DNA of 35,896 bases. It comes from Bacteroidota bacterium (GTDB taxonomy: Bacteria; Bacteroidota; Bacteroidia; Bacteroidales; VadinHA17). The stretch covers positions 1 through 35,896 of the forward strand of contig JAKPDL010000103.1 in assembly GCA_029552825.1 (NCBI GenBank), read 5' to 3'. Position 1 is the first letter of the stretch, and each line of letters begins with the position of its first letter. Made by a program: the position numbers and the translations under genes. This document shows, one piece after another, positions 1 to 8,900 of this stretch. A model generated the notes under the pieces. The model worked only from the letters and a program-made list of their open reading frames with translations. It did no database searches and had not been told where the DNA came from.

Positions 1-1718
1 GGATTGAAACTAATTCAAACAGACTCATATCGTCGTCATCTGTGTCGCACCCCGTGCGGGTGCGTGGATTGAAACAAAATTATATACACTATGTATCTAA
101 AACAATCAGAGTCGCACCCCATGCGGGTGCGTGGATTGAAACTTAGCCTCCATAAACGGAAGCTTAACGGACACTTTGTCGCACCCCATGCGGGTGCGTG
201 GATTGAAACGAAATAAGGCGTAACACAGATGTCTGGGCGGGATGGTCGCACCCCATGCGGGTGCGTGGATTGAAACATCATTAATTCCGTTAAAGCCCAC
301 ACAAGTGCATGTCGCACCCCATGCGGGTGCGTGGATTGAAACTCTCATATTCCTCTCCAATAGGCGTTAAAATATTGTCGCACCCCATGCGGGTGCGTGG
401 ATTGAAACACAAAAGAGCAGCAGGATGCCCTTACAAGGGCGGTCGCACCCCATGCGGGTGCGTGGATTGAAACGCCTTCGCAAGTAGTTGACGGGCAGGG
501 AGGTTATGTCGCACCCCATGCGGGTGCGTGGATTGAAACTGTGATGGCTTATTATGCTTATGTTACGGCACGTCGCACCCCATGCGGGTGCGTGGATTGA
601 AACTATCTGAAGACGAAAGGAAAGAAGAGGGGTTATGTGTCGCACCCCATGCGGGTGCGTGGATTGAAACTCTCTAAACAGGTCTAAATTAACATACACC
701 TGAGTCGCACCCCATGCGGGTGCGTGGATTGAAACTCATGTCCTAATGTGAAATAAAAACCGATAGGTAGTCGCACCCCATGCGGGTGCGTGGATTGAAA
801 CATCCTCTCTACCATATTCAGTCTCATCTGCTCAGTCGCACCCCATGCGGGTGCGTGGATTGAAACGCAGAATACTGCGACTGGGAGAAATTAGAAGAGT
901 GTCGCACCCCATGCGGGTGCGTGGATTGAAACACTCAGCCCCTCCCAAATCAATCTTAAATCTTCGTCGCACCCCGTGCGGGTGCGTGGATTGAAACATA
1001 ACATCGTCGTTGAAGATTAATCTATACACACGTCGCACCCCGTGCGGGTGCGTGGATTGAAACGAGTTTGAGGGAGATACGGATGAAAATAGATTAAGTC
1101 GCACCCCGTGCGGGTGCGTGGATTGAAACTCGGTAAGCCTCATATTTTAATGGAAGATGAAAGTCGCACCCCGTGCGGGTGCGTGGATTGAAACATGAAT
1201 GAAGGTTTTATTGAAAATGTAAAGGTTGGTCGCACCCCGTGCGGGTGCGTGGATTGAAACTTTTTAAAAAAAGGGGCCGGGACTTAGTCCCAGGTCGCAC
1301 CCCGTGCGGGTGCGTGGATTGAAACCTAAAATAACGTCAAGATTATTAACGACATGTTTGTCGCACCCCGTGCGGGTGCGTGGATTGAAACGTTCAGGAA
1401 AAAGGATAATAATGAGTGACTTTCGTCGCACCCCGTGCGGGTGCGTGGATTGAAACTTTAAAAAGGGGCCGGGACTAAGTCCCAGTCCCCGTCGCACCCC
1501 GTGCGGGTGCGTGGATTGAAACATAGGTAACACCATTTTCTGTTACTGTTATAGCGTCGCACCCCGTGCGGGTGCGTGGATTGAAACAACAGGTGGCTGG
1601 CACTCAATTATGATAGTACTGGTCGCACCCCGTGCGGGTGCGTGGATTGAAACGCCTGTGCAGCCGTGAACTTACTTGCATCAAATGTCGCACCCCGTGC
1701 GGGTGCGTGGATTGAAAT
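1..1718 (+). CRISPR. Type I-C CRISPR array, leader-distal part, 27 repeats and 26 spacers
   Basis: A 32-bp repeat (begins GTCGCACCCC, ends GTGGATTGAAAC) recurs every 64-67 bp. The window opens with the last 10 nt of one repeat. Complete repeats start at 44, 111, 178, 245, 311, 377, 442, 508, 572, 639, 704, 770, 835, 901, 966, 1032, 1098, 1163, 1229, 1294, 1360, 1425, 1491, 1556, 1622 and 1687. Spacers are 32-35 bp. Repeat bases 3-9 (CGCACCC) pair with 15-21 (GGGTGCG), leaving an 11-nt TGGATTGAAAC tail, as expected for Cas5d processing in type I-C. Base 11 is A in the 13 repeats from 111 to 932 and G in all other complete ones. The last repeat (1687-1718) ends in T instead of C, which marks the old, leader-distal end. 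Leader and cas operon are therefore expected left of base 1; none is in the window. Confidence 0.98.
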
Positions 1719-1834
1719 AAATTATTACTATAGGTTCTTATATAGTTGTTACCCTACTTTGTACATCCTCCTAAATTACAGTTCAGACAAAGATACAAAC
1801 TGAAAGCAGTTCCCGACTTAACTGGAGACTTAGT

Positions 1835-2206
1835 TTACGGCAGCTCTTTCAACGCAAGAATCGCATCGTTGTACGACATGCCTTTCTCTATTAAGTATTT
1901 CATCAACGAATGAGGAAACTTCAATTCCTCCGGCTTTGCCTTCCTGAGTTCTTCCTCCGAAAGTGTTATCCCATACTTTTGTTTTAACTGATTGATTAAT
2001 TTCTGTTCAGGCGATTCTTCCTCCTGCTGCGAGTCGCTCTCTGGCTTCACTGAAAACATCACGAAGCTCTTTCCAATATTCTCCTGAGTAACGTCCCGAA
2101 TTTTCAGCTTTTTCGATAATATCTCGATAATCTCCTTTGGAGACAAATTCGAGAAATCCATCTGTTGTTGTGATTCTTTTTCCGGTAATTTATCATGTTC
2201 CTGCAT
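1835..2206 (-). CDS. Hypothetical protein, 123 aa, next to the CRISPR array
   Basis: I do not recognise this protein. It has no signal peptide or membrane segment and is rich in Glu, Gln and Lys. The N-terminal part (LSPKEIIEILSKKLKIRDV, about residues 21-39) looks helical, followed by a Ser/Glu/Gln-rich linker (residues 56-66). A C-terminal helical stretch includes KYGITLSEEELRKAKPEELK and ends in a motif like YLIEKGMSYNDAILALKEL, which resembles a short three-helix domain. The gene runs toward the array and its stop lies 116 bp from the terminal repeat, so it is not part of a cas operon. A perfect 15-bp dyad lies 34 bp upstream of the start codon. Coding status rests on an uninterrupted frame with a natural residue mix; function is unknown. 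Confidence 0.6.
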   Translation of the reverse strand: MQEHDKLPEKESQQQMDFSNLSPKEIIEILSKKLKIRDVTQENIGKSFVMFSVKPESDSQQEEESPEQKLINQLKQKYGITLSEEELRKAKPEELKFPHSLMKYLIEKGMSYNDAILALKELP

Positions 2207-2239
2207 TCCACATTAATATTTTAAACTACATTAAGCTCT

Positions 2240-2254
2240 GTTCAATTATTGAAC
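2240..2254. promoter_or_regulatory. Perfect 15-bp dyad upstream of the small hypothetical gene
   Basis: GTTCAAT-T-ATTGAAC is a perfect inverted repeat. On the minus strand it lies just downstream of TACAATTG (2256-2263), a one-mismatch fit to the Bacteroidota -7 element TAnnTTTG, so it would cover the transcription start of the 1835-2206 gene. An operator role is inferred from position only. Confidence 0.3.
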
Positions 2255-2382
2255 GCAATTGTAAAAATATATTTTTTTGTAAAAATGAATATATCCTTAT
2301 TCTGCATACTGTCTGAAGAAATACTTAAAGTAAACCGGCGATTTACAAGTGTCTTTTTGCATGTTCCCGATAATAAAAGCAT

Positions 2383-2408
2383 AGGCACCGGAATTTTACC
2401 CGGTGCCT
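2383..2408 (-). terminator. Intrinsic terminator of a lost gene
   Basis: AGGCACCGG (2383-2391) pairs perfectly with CCGGTGCCT (2400-2408) around an 8-nt loop. On the minus strand the stem is followed by ATGCTTTTATTAT. It lies 40 bp beyond the stop codon of the barrel remnant at 2449-2586 and fits as that gene's original terminator. Runs of A and T on both sides mean it could work in both directions. Confidence 0.65.
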
Positions 2409-2448
2409 TTTAAACCTTAAACTAACTGATACCTGTTAAATTAAAATT

Positions 2449-2586
2449 TTAAAACATATATCCTATAACAATTCCAAAACCCTTGTTCCGAAGATCAGGA
2501 TTAGTTTTGTCTACTTTACCCAGGCCCATATCATACCTTAAATCGGCAGTAACCATTGTCCCTTTAAGCCGTTCGGAATACTTACT
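2449..2586 (-). pseudogene. C-terminal remnant of an outer-membrane beta-barrel protein
   Basis: Reading the minus strand from 2586 gives 45 codons ending at TAA (2451-2449). The peptide includes GTMVTADLRYDMGLGKVDKT and ends GFGIVIGYMF. Alternating hydrophobic and polar residues and a terminal aromatic residue are typical of the last strands of Bacteroidota outer-membrane barrels, where the C-terminus is read by BAM. An in-frame TAG (2589-2587) comes directly before it and there is no start, so this is the surviving end of a decayed gene. The region further upstream (2590-2832) shows no readable frame. The parent family (porin-like or OMP_b-brl type) is inferred from the C-terminal pattern only. 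Confidence 0.6.
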
Positions 2587-2672
2587 CTAAAATTTAATTA
2601 TTTTTAATACTCTTCATCCCTCTACGAAAAATCGCATGCAAACGTTGTTACCCCCATTATAAAAGAGCATGA

Positions 2673-2702
2673 CTTAATGAAAAGTAATAGAGTCTCATTA
2701 AG
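2673..2702. repeat. Inverted repeat in the upstream region of the GH9 gene
   Basis: CTTAATGA (2673-2680) and TCATTAAG (2695-2702) are perfect reverse complements separated by 14 nt. It lies about 130 bp upstream of the GH9 start codon. It could be a regulator site, but there is no other support. No clear TAnnTTTG promoter was found in 2703-2832. Confidence 0.3.
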
Positions 2703-2832
2703 ATTTAATTATATTTAAACCCTGACAATATGAGCTTAAATGTATTGTTTTTTTAAATCGGAGGTTCTAACTTAATGTAGAGTAAAATAGTTCAGAACAG
2801 ATATAATAGAAAAAAGCGTAAAATATTCAATT

Positions 2833-5382
2833 ATGAGAAGACTCGTATTTATATCTCTGGCAATGTTGCTGTTGGCAGCATGCAACCGCAATTCAGAGCA
2901 GGACTTTGTCCTGAACAAACTAGGTTATTACGAAAGACAGGGCGTTAGTGTGCTGGTGTACAACAACCTCTTTACCGGAGGTTTTAACGACGAGAAGACC
3001 GCCGGCATCGAAATAATACATCATGGTGTCAGAACCGCTCAGGGCGGTGCTGTAAGGCTTTCAAACACACCGGAGCAGTGGGATCTTGTTCCGTCCATAC
3101 CAACCCGGACTGTCGACACTGTTACGCAAACCATCGAAGCATTGTTAAAATATGAAGATTATGATTTTGACTCTCGTGTGGTTGTCAAACCCGAAGGTAA
3201 AAGTGTTGAGATATCCGTTTATCTCGATAAGCCTTTACCGGCAGCTCTCGAAGGAAAGGCAGGGTTTAACCTCGAGTTTCTTCCCTCGCAGTACTGGGGT
3301 AAGGTATACCTGATGGACGGGCGCAATAACAGATTCCCGCGCTATGTTGTGGGCAACACCGTTACCCGTCCCAACAGTGAGAAAATAAAGCAGTTCAAGG
3401 GCTATGTAACTTCCGACGACAGGGGTACCGGAATGTTTATCGATCCGCTTCCCCTCGAAACAGGCCGCACTCTTCTGATGGCACCTGACGACCCTGAACG
3501 TATGGTGAAAATCACATCACAGGATGCCGATCTGATGCTCTTCGACGGCCGTATCCTGGCACAGAACGGATGGTTCGTTGTCAGATCTCTTCTTCCCGCC
3601 GGTAAAACAGGAAAGGTTCTGTCGTGGAAAGTTGAGCCAAACGCTATCAAAGGATGGATAAGAGAACCAAACATTGGCTTCTCCCAGGTGGGTTACCTTC
3701 CCTGGCAGCCAAAAGTTGCAGTTATAGAACTGGATAAAAAAGATAAACCGCTCGCCAGAGCTTCAATTTATAAGATTGGTGAAGACGGAAAAGAATCAAA
3801 AGTTTTCACCGGACATATAGTATCATGGGGCGACTATTATAAATATCATTATGTGAAATTCGATTTTTCTTCAGTACAGACACCCGGTATTTATTATATA
3901 CGTTACGGTGACACAAAAACAAATAACTTTCTGATAGATAATAGCGTTTACGATAAGATCACTGATGCCACAAGCGATGTATGGATTCCTGTTCATATGA
4001 ATCACATGTTTGTTAATGAGGCTTACAGGGTATGGCACGGCGAGCCTTTTAAGGAAGGCTATCGCCAGGCGCCTCCCAATACCGACCATTTTGACCTACA
4101 CAGACAGGGACCCTCTACCGACACAAAGTATAAAGCTTTGGAACTGATACCCGGGCTGAATGTCGGCGGCTTTTTCGATGCCGGCGATTTTGACATCGAA
4201 ACGGGATCAAATATAAGCGTGGTTCAGAACTTTGTACAGATATGGGAATATTTCAAGCCACAGCGCGACCAGACTTTTGTAGATCAGAAACATCGTTACG
4301 TTGACCTTCACCGGCCTGACGGAACGCCCGACATTCTGCAGTTTATAGAGCATGGAATCCTCAATCTTCTGGCCCAGGCCGAGAATATAGGCCACATGGC
4401 ACAGGCACTTTCAAATTCTGTACTCGATAATTACCATCACCTCGGAGATGCAGCATCGATCACCGACGGACTTCCCTATAACCCCAGGCTGGGTCCTTAC
4501 GAGGTGGCGCCCGATGGCCGATCAAGCGGCGTGAAGGATGATATGTGGGCGTTTACGAGCCGCAACCCCGGTCTCGACCTCAGGGCGGCAGCAACTTTCG
4601 CTGCAGCAAGCCGGGTGCTGAAAGGATATAACGATAATCTTGCCGAAAGAGCACTCTATCAGTCGAAGAGACTTCTGAAAGAGGCAACCGAATTGCTTGA
4701 CAGACAACTGCAGAGTCGTATGGGCGGAAGAGGAGCAGGTTTTGGTAATCTGGATACAAATCTGCAGCTCTACATCTCAACAGGGGAGAAACAGTATATC
4801 GATAAGTTCCAGGAATCCCTCTGGCCGGCACTCGAGAGGAACGTCAGCGGCACCATCCTCACAGCTCTGCATGCCATACCTCACATGGATGCATCATACA
4901 AAGAAAAGCTCCGTCCATATGTTGAGAAATACAAAGAGTACATCGAAAAGCTTGAAAAGGATAACCCGTACGGCGTGCCTATAGGCCTCGGTAATTGGGC
5001 AGGAGGCGGAGCTGTGGTAAGCTTTGGAACCACAATTTGCTTTGCAAGCATGTATTACCCTGAAATAATCGACGTAAGTCATGCTTTCAAGGCTGCCAAC
5101 TGGCTCTTTGGCTGTCACCCCTACCACAACTATTCCCTGGTCGCCACCTTAGGCGCCACAAGACCGAAAGCGGTCTTTTATGGCAATAACAGGGCCGATT
5201 TCTCATTTATTCCGGGTAATGTTGCACCAGGTATTTTGTTCAGGCAGCCCGACCATTTCGAGAACTATGATGACTGGCCATTCATATGGGGACAAAATGA
5301 AGGTACAATCGGCGGAAATACCAGTTATCTTATTTTCGGATCAGCTTTCAAAAGCCTGGTAAACAAACCTTCATGGTTATGA
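2833..5382 (+). CDS. Glycoside hydrolase family 9 lipoprotein with CelD_N-type domain
   Basis: An exported beta-glucanase/cellulase-type enzyme of 849 aa. A lipoprotein signal peptide ends at Cys17 (LLLAAC). Residues 18 to about 275 form a beta-rich region I do not recognise. The CelD_N immunoglobulin-like domain starts near NIGFSQVGYLPWQPKVAV (about 280-370). A (alpha/alpha)6 GH9 catalytic domain fills the rest. The signature GGFFDAGDFD carries Asp449 and Asp452, the expected base and nucleophile-positioning pair. GQNEGTIGGNTSYL near the C-terminus carries Glu823, the expected acid; GCHPYHNYSL is the conserved His/Tyr block just before it. The gene stands alone: no SusC/SusD or other CAZyme is within the window, and the start has no Shine-Dalgarno sequence. 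The exact substrate (cellulose, mixed-linkage glucan, xyloglucan) cannot be told. The family call is firm. Confidence 0.9.
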   Translation: MRRLVFISLAMLLLAACNRNSEQDFVLNKLGYYERQGVSVLVYNNLFTGGFNDEKTAGIEIIHHGVRTAQGGAVRLSNTPEQWDLVPSIPTRTVDTVTQTIEALLKYEDYDFDSRVVVKPEGKSVEISVYLDKPLPAALEGKAGFNLEFLPSQYWGKVYLMDGRNNRFPRYVVGNTVTRPNSEKIKQFKGYVTSDDRGTGMFIDPLPLETGRTLLMAPDDPERMVKITSQDADLMLFDGRILAQNGWFVVRSLLPAGKTGKVLSWKVEPNAIKGWIREPNIGFSQVGYLPWQPKVAVIELDKKDKPLARASIYKIGEDGKESKVFTGHIVSWGDYYKYHYVKFDFSSVQTPGIYYIRYGDTKTNNFLIDNSVYDKITDATSDVWIPVHMNHMFVNEAYRVWHGEPFKEGYRQAPPNTDHFDLHRQGPSTDTKYKALELIPGLNVGGFFDAGDFDIETGSNISVVQNFVQIWEYFKPQRDQTFVDQKHRYVDLHRPDGTPDILQFIEHGILNLLAQAENIGHMAQALSNSVLDNYHHLGDAASITDGLPYNPRLGPYEVAPDGRSSGVKDDMWAFTSRNPGLDLRAAATFAAASRVLKGYNDNLAERALYQSKRLLKEATELLDRQLQSRMGGRGAGFGNLDTNLQLYISTGEKQYIDKFQESLWPALERNVSGTILTALHAIPHMDASYKEKLRPYVEKYKEYIEKLEKDNPYGVPIGLGNWAGGGAVVSFGTTICFASMYYPEIIDVSHAFKAANWLFGCHPYHNYSLVATLGATRPKAVFYGNNRADFSFIPGNVAPGILFRQPDHFENYDDWPFIWGQNEGTIGGNTSYLIFGSAFKSLVNKPSWL

Positions 5383-5481
5383 CAGTCCCGGCTGGCAATC
5401 TTGTTGAGAACTTCAAAGCGATGCGGAATCCAGTTAAAAACTTCGTTTATTTGAGTAAAGCCAATCGGAATATATTCCATA

Positions 5482-5825
5482 TCCCCTACAGGGAATTTAA
5501 ATGTATGCTTAATCCCATAAGGCTATTAGACCTGAACCCCTACGGGGTATATTGTAAAAATTCTCAATTGATTGTATAATTGCCCGCAGGGCATAGGTAT
5601 TGTAGATGATGGTTTCAATTATGATTGTTTTATACCTCATAGAGGTTATGGAATTTTATCATTCATTCAAGGCAGGTGCGCCGTCGGATGTTAGCTCCGG
5701 AGGAGCGGCCTGTTTGTAGCAAAGGATACAAACCACCCCCAAACCCCCTGAGAGGGGGCTTTAATATCATTCATTATTAAATTATTAGCTCCGGAGGAGC
5801 GGCCTGTTTATAGCAAAAGATACAC
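5482..5825. repeat. Cluster of six related 13-nt hairpin (REP-like) elements
   Basis: Six copies of a 5-bp stem with a 3-nt loop: TCCCC-TAC-AGGGA (5482-5494, one mismatch), ACCCC-TAC-GGGGT (5536-5548), TGCCC-GCA-GGGCA (5581-5593), ACCTC-ATA-GAGGT (5634-5646), GCTCC-GGA-GGAGC (5694-5706 and 5788-5800). The stem sequence changes from copy to copy but pairing is kept. Several copies are followed within about 12 nt by a TTGTA- or TTTATAG-like tail (ATTGTAAAAA, ATTGTAGATG, GTTTGTAGCAAAGGATA, GTTTATAGCAAAAGATA). The last two copies share about 40 bp of near-identical sequence (5691-5730 and 5785-5824). No protein-coding frame explains the region. Similar short palindromes are common between genes in Bacteroidota; what moves them here is unknown. 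Confidence 0.7.
5744..5763 (+). terminator. Terminator-like GC hairpin inside the repeat cluster
   Basis: CCCCCT (5744-5749) pairs with AGGGGG (5753-5758) around a 3-nt loop and is followed by CTTTAA. It lies between the fifth and sixth short hairpins, about 360 bp after the GH9 stop. The T-run is short, so it may be another repeat element, not a working terminator. Confidence 0.35.
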
Positions 5826-5830
5826 GAAAT

Positions 5831-5888
5831 AATTAGCGCCGGGACGGAATGTTTATTTGAAAAGTGAATTTTCCTTCCCGGCGCAATT
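5831..5888. repeat. Long imperfect inverted repeat
   Basis: GCGCCGGGA (5836-5844) pairs with TCCCGGCGC (5876-5884). The arms extend inward through GGAA/TTCC after one mismatched pair, and outward to AATT on both sides. The loop is about 21 nt and AT-rich. It may be a structured terminator or a small palindromic mobile element; there are no clear target-site duplications. Confidence 0.5.
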
Positions 5889-5917
5889 GGTTAAAGTTCG
5901 CGTTAATCCCTGCGAAA

Positions 5918-5968
5918 AAGCCAGCAGGCACAACGGCGAGCAGGCGTGTTTTCGGTGAAACCTGGCTT
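5918..5968 (-). terminator. Possible terminator downstream of the sensor kinase
   Basis: On the minus strand AAGCCAG (5968-5962) pairs with CTGGCTT (5924-5918), followed directly by TTTCGC after the final Ts, about 30-80 bp past the kinase stop. The loop is long (37 nt) and itself holds a GCCTGCT direct repeat, so folding is uncertain. Confidence 0.4.
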
Positions 5969-5997
5969 CGTGTTTTTACGCATGCTATAAGTCTTTT

Positions 5998-8900
5998 TTA
6001 CCTGATATGCTTCTTTATTTTGGAATAGAGATCTTCCGGTTTGAAAGGCTTCAGGATGTAATCGTTGATGTTCAGGCCTTCTATCCTGTCGTTGCTTTCC
6101 GACATGATGGCTGCTGTTAATGCAATCACCGGGATGGTCCTGATAGAAGGATTGTCTGAATTCCTTATTATCCTTGTTGCTTCTATGCCGTCGAGTACCG
6201 GCATATGAAGATCCATTATAATAAGATCAAAATTGTCGTTTTCCAGCATTTCGAGTGCTATTTTTCCATTTTCAGCATGTGCCACCTTTACCCCCCAGGA
6301 CGATAAAAATTTGTTTACTACAAAAAAGTTAATCCTGTTGTCCTCCGCCACAAGTATCTTTTTACCTTCAAGTCCGGTGAAATCCGTTACCGGCACTTCC
6401 TCAGCCTTTCTTTCAGGTTTTACCGGAATTTCAAAGGCCAGACTGAAGATAAAGTTTGAACCCTTGCCCGGCTCACTTTCAACATAAATATTCCCACCCT
6501 GAAGTTCAACAAGCTTTTTGCATATGGCCAGTCCTAGCCCGGTTCCTCCAAACCTTCTTGCTGTATCAGCTGATGCCTGAGTGAAACTGTCGAAAAGAAT
6601 ATCCTGTTTGTCTGCCGGAATACCTATTCCCGTATCACTTACCCTGAATTCCAGAGTACTTCTGTTTCCTGTCCTTTCCTTTTCTGAAATAGTTATGGTA
6701 ATGCTGCCCTCGCTGGTAAATTTGAATGCATTTGACAGCAGATTTGACAATATCTGGTTCAATCTGATCTGATCTCCGATTACTTCATCCGGTACATTGG
6801 AATTCTTTATCACATTGAATGTAAGATTCTTTTCTTTCGCTCTGAAAGAATACGATCTTTTGATTTCATCCAGAAAACTGTTGAGATTAAACTGAATCTG
6901 CTCAAAAGTAATCTTTCCCGATTCCATTTTACTGTAATCGAGAACATCATTTACAAGTGTCAGGAGATGATTGGCTGAAAAACGCAGGGTTTTTATCAGT
7001 TCCAGCTGCTCTGGATTCGGATTGGTTTGTAAAAGGAGATTGGAAATACCAATGAAATCGTTCAGTGGTGTTCTTATTTCATGGCTGAGCGTCGACATAA
7101 AAGCCTGTTTCGACAGAGCTGCTTTCTCCGCCTTTTCCCTTGCAATAACAAGGTTGTCCAGCATTTTTCTCTTCTGAATGGAAACAGCAATCTGATTTGC
7201 AATTAGTTCAAGAAGATTCAAATCTTCCTTTGAAAACTTGTTTTCATCATGATAATCCTGCATGCAGATAGCACCTATTATATTATTATCTGCTTTTAAA
7301 GGAACGCCCATCCATACTTTGCATGGAGTGCCCACAAGGTCAATCTCTTCCGCATCTTCCAGTTTTATGATGTCCTGCTCTCTCAGTAAAACAGATTTAC
7401 CATGGTTAATTACCCACCCGGTAATGGTTCCCTTTATTGGAATCTCCTTGAAATTATCCATCTCATCCGAAAAGAAGGGCAGGGATATAGATCCACTACC
7501 AGAATTGTACAGCGCAATGAAGAAATTGTTGGTATCCCAGATTTTACCAAGTTCAGCAACTATCACCGAATATATGTCTTTGATTTCGGAATATTCAAGT
7601 GTAGCACTTGATATATTGTAAAGTATTTCCTGTAATAGTCTGGTTTTTCTCTCTTTTCTGATGTCGTGGTATATGCAGAGCATGCCTACTGTAACATCAT
7701 TCAGCTCAATCGAAGTGGAATTTAGCAAAACATGTATCTGGTTCCCGTATTTGTCTTTCCTTACTGTCTCAACTTTAGCCTTTTTGCTGTTTAAGGTAAT
7801 TTCATCAATCTTTTCAGCTTCCTCGGCAAGTTCATCAGGTACTATAAGGTCGTTGATGTATTTTCCAATTGCTTCTTCATTTGAATATCCAAAAAGATTT
7901 GTGAATTCATTGTTCACATGTGTAATTTTTCCGGGAACATCAGTAATTACGATTGCTTCAGGCGTTGAATCTATAAGGTGTTCAAGAAATGCTTTTTCCC
8001 TGGCTATCTGCATTTCTCTTTTCTTCTGTTCAGTAAGATCAATTACAACACCCCTGTAGCCCGTGAGCTTCCCATCGGTGAATATGCCAAATGTTCTGGT
8101 CAGTACTGGAATAACTGTACCATCTTTCTTCCTGGCAAGATATTCATTGCTTATTGTATCATTTGGAGATTTTATTTTTTTCAGGTTCTCAACTGCTTTT
8201 TCAAGTTCATCCGGCTGGAACAGATCTCTTATATAAATTCCCTTATTGAAATCTTTTATAGTATAACCAAGGTATTCGAGACTATTTTCACTGGCGAAAG
8301 TTATCTTTCCCTGAGTATCAATTTCAAAACTCATCACTTTCGACATGCCCGGTAAAGGTTCTGCAATGGACCTCTCATTCAGTTTTTGCATGTTTTCAGG
8401 TGGTTCCCATGTTACAATGATGTCTCCTGTTGAAAGCAGGAAACCAATGTAAAAGCCTTCAGATCTGTCTCCTGCAGGCGAAACAGCAAGTTTGAGTGGT
8501 TCACCGGTTATTCTTATATGATGAAGCAATTCAAGAAGCTTCGGCCTTTTTGCCATGGCTGTCTCCTCAAGAGGCTTTCCCAGAACATAAGACCTTATAA
8601 CACCCTCAACATCTTCCGCTTTTCTATTTATATCCTTTATGCAGAATCTATCATCCTTCAAAATACTTATGCGCAGGAGATAACTCGAAACAGTATCGAA
8701 AATATCATCGAGGATCTCATCAGCTCTTTCCTGTAAAGATGTTTTTCCTGAATATGGATCCGGATTGTATGTGGTAAGCAGAAAATAATCGTTACCAAGT
8801 TTAATTGTTTCAGCAGAGAACAGATAATGTTTCTTTTCACCTTTCTTTGTATTCAGTACAACAGGATGATCTGTTATTTTGCGAAACCGGTGAAGAAGCT

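Noticed and set aside
76-110. 14-nt match (TATGTATCTAAAAC) between this spacer and the 3' end of larE (24895-24908)
   Set aside because: Too short and AT-rich; expected by chance at roughly this frequency, so no sign of self-targeting.
36-1536. Several open frames of 80-110 codons across the CRISPR array
   Set aside because: They only translate the repeat (peptides like FQSTHPHGVR or VSIHAPAWGA over and over).
1763-1780. AGGAGGATG on the minus strand just after the array
   Set aside because: The frame after it stops after five codons and the SD touches the ATG; no gene.
4580-5362. Overlapping open frames on both strands inside the GH9 gene
   Set aside because: They lie in the shadow of a clear GH9 domain and have no family pattern.
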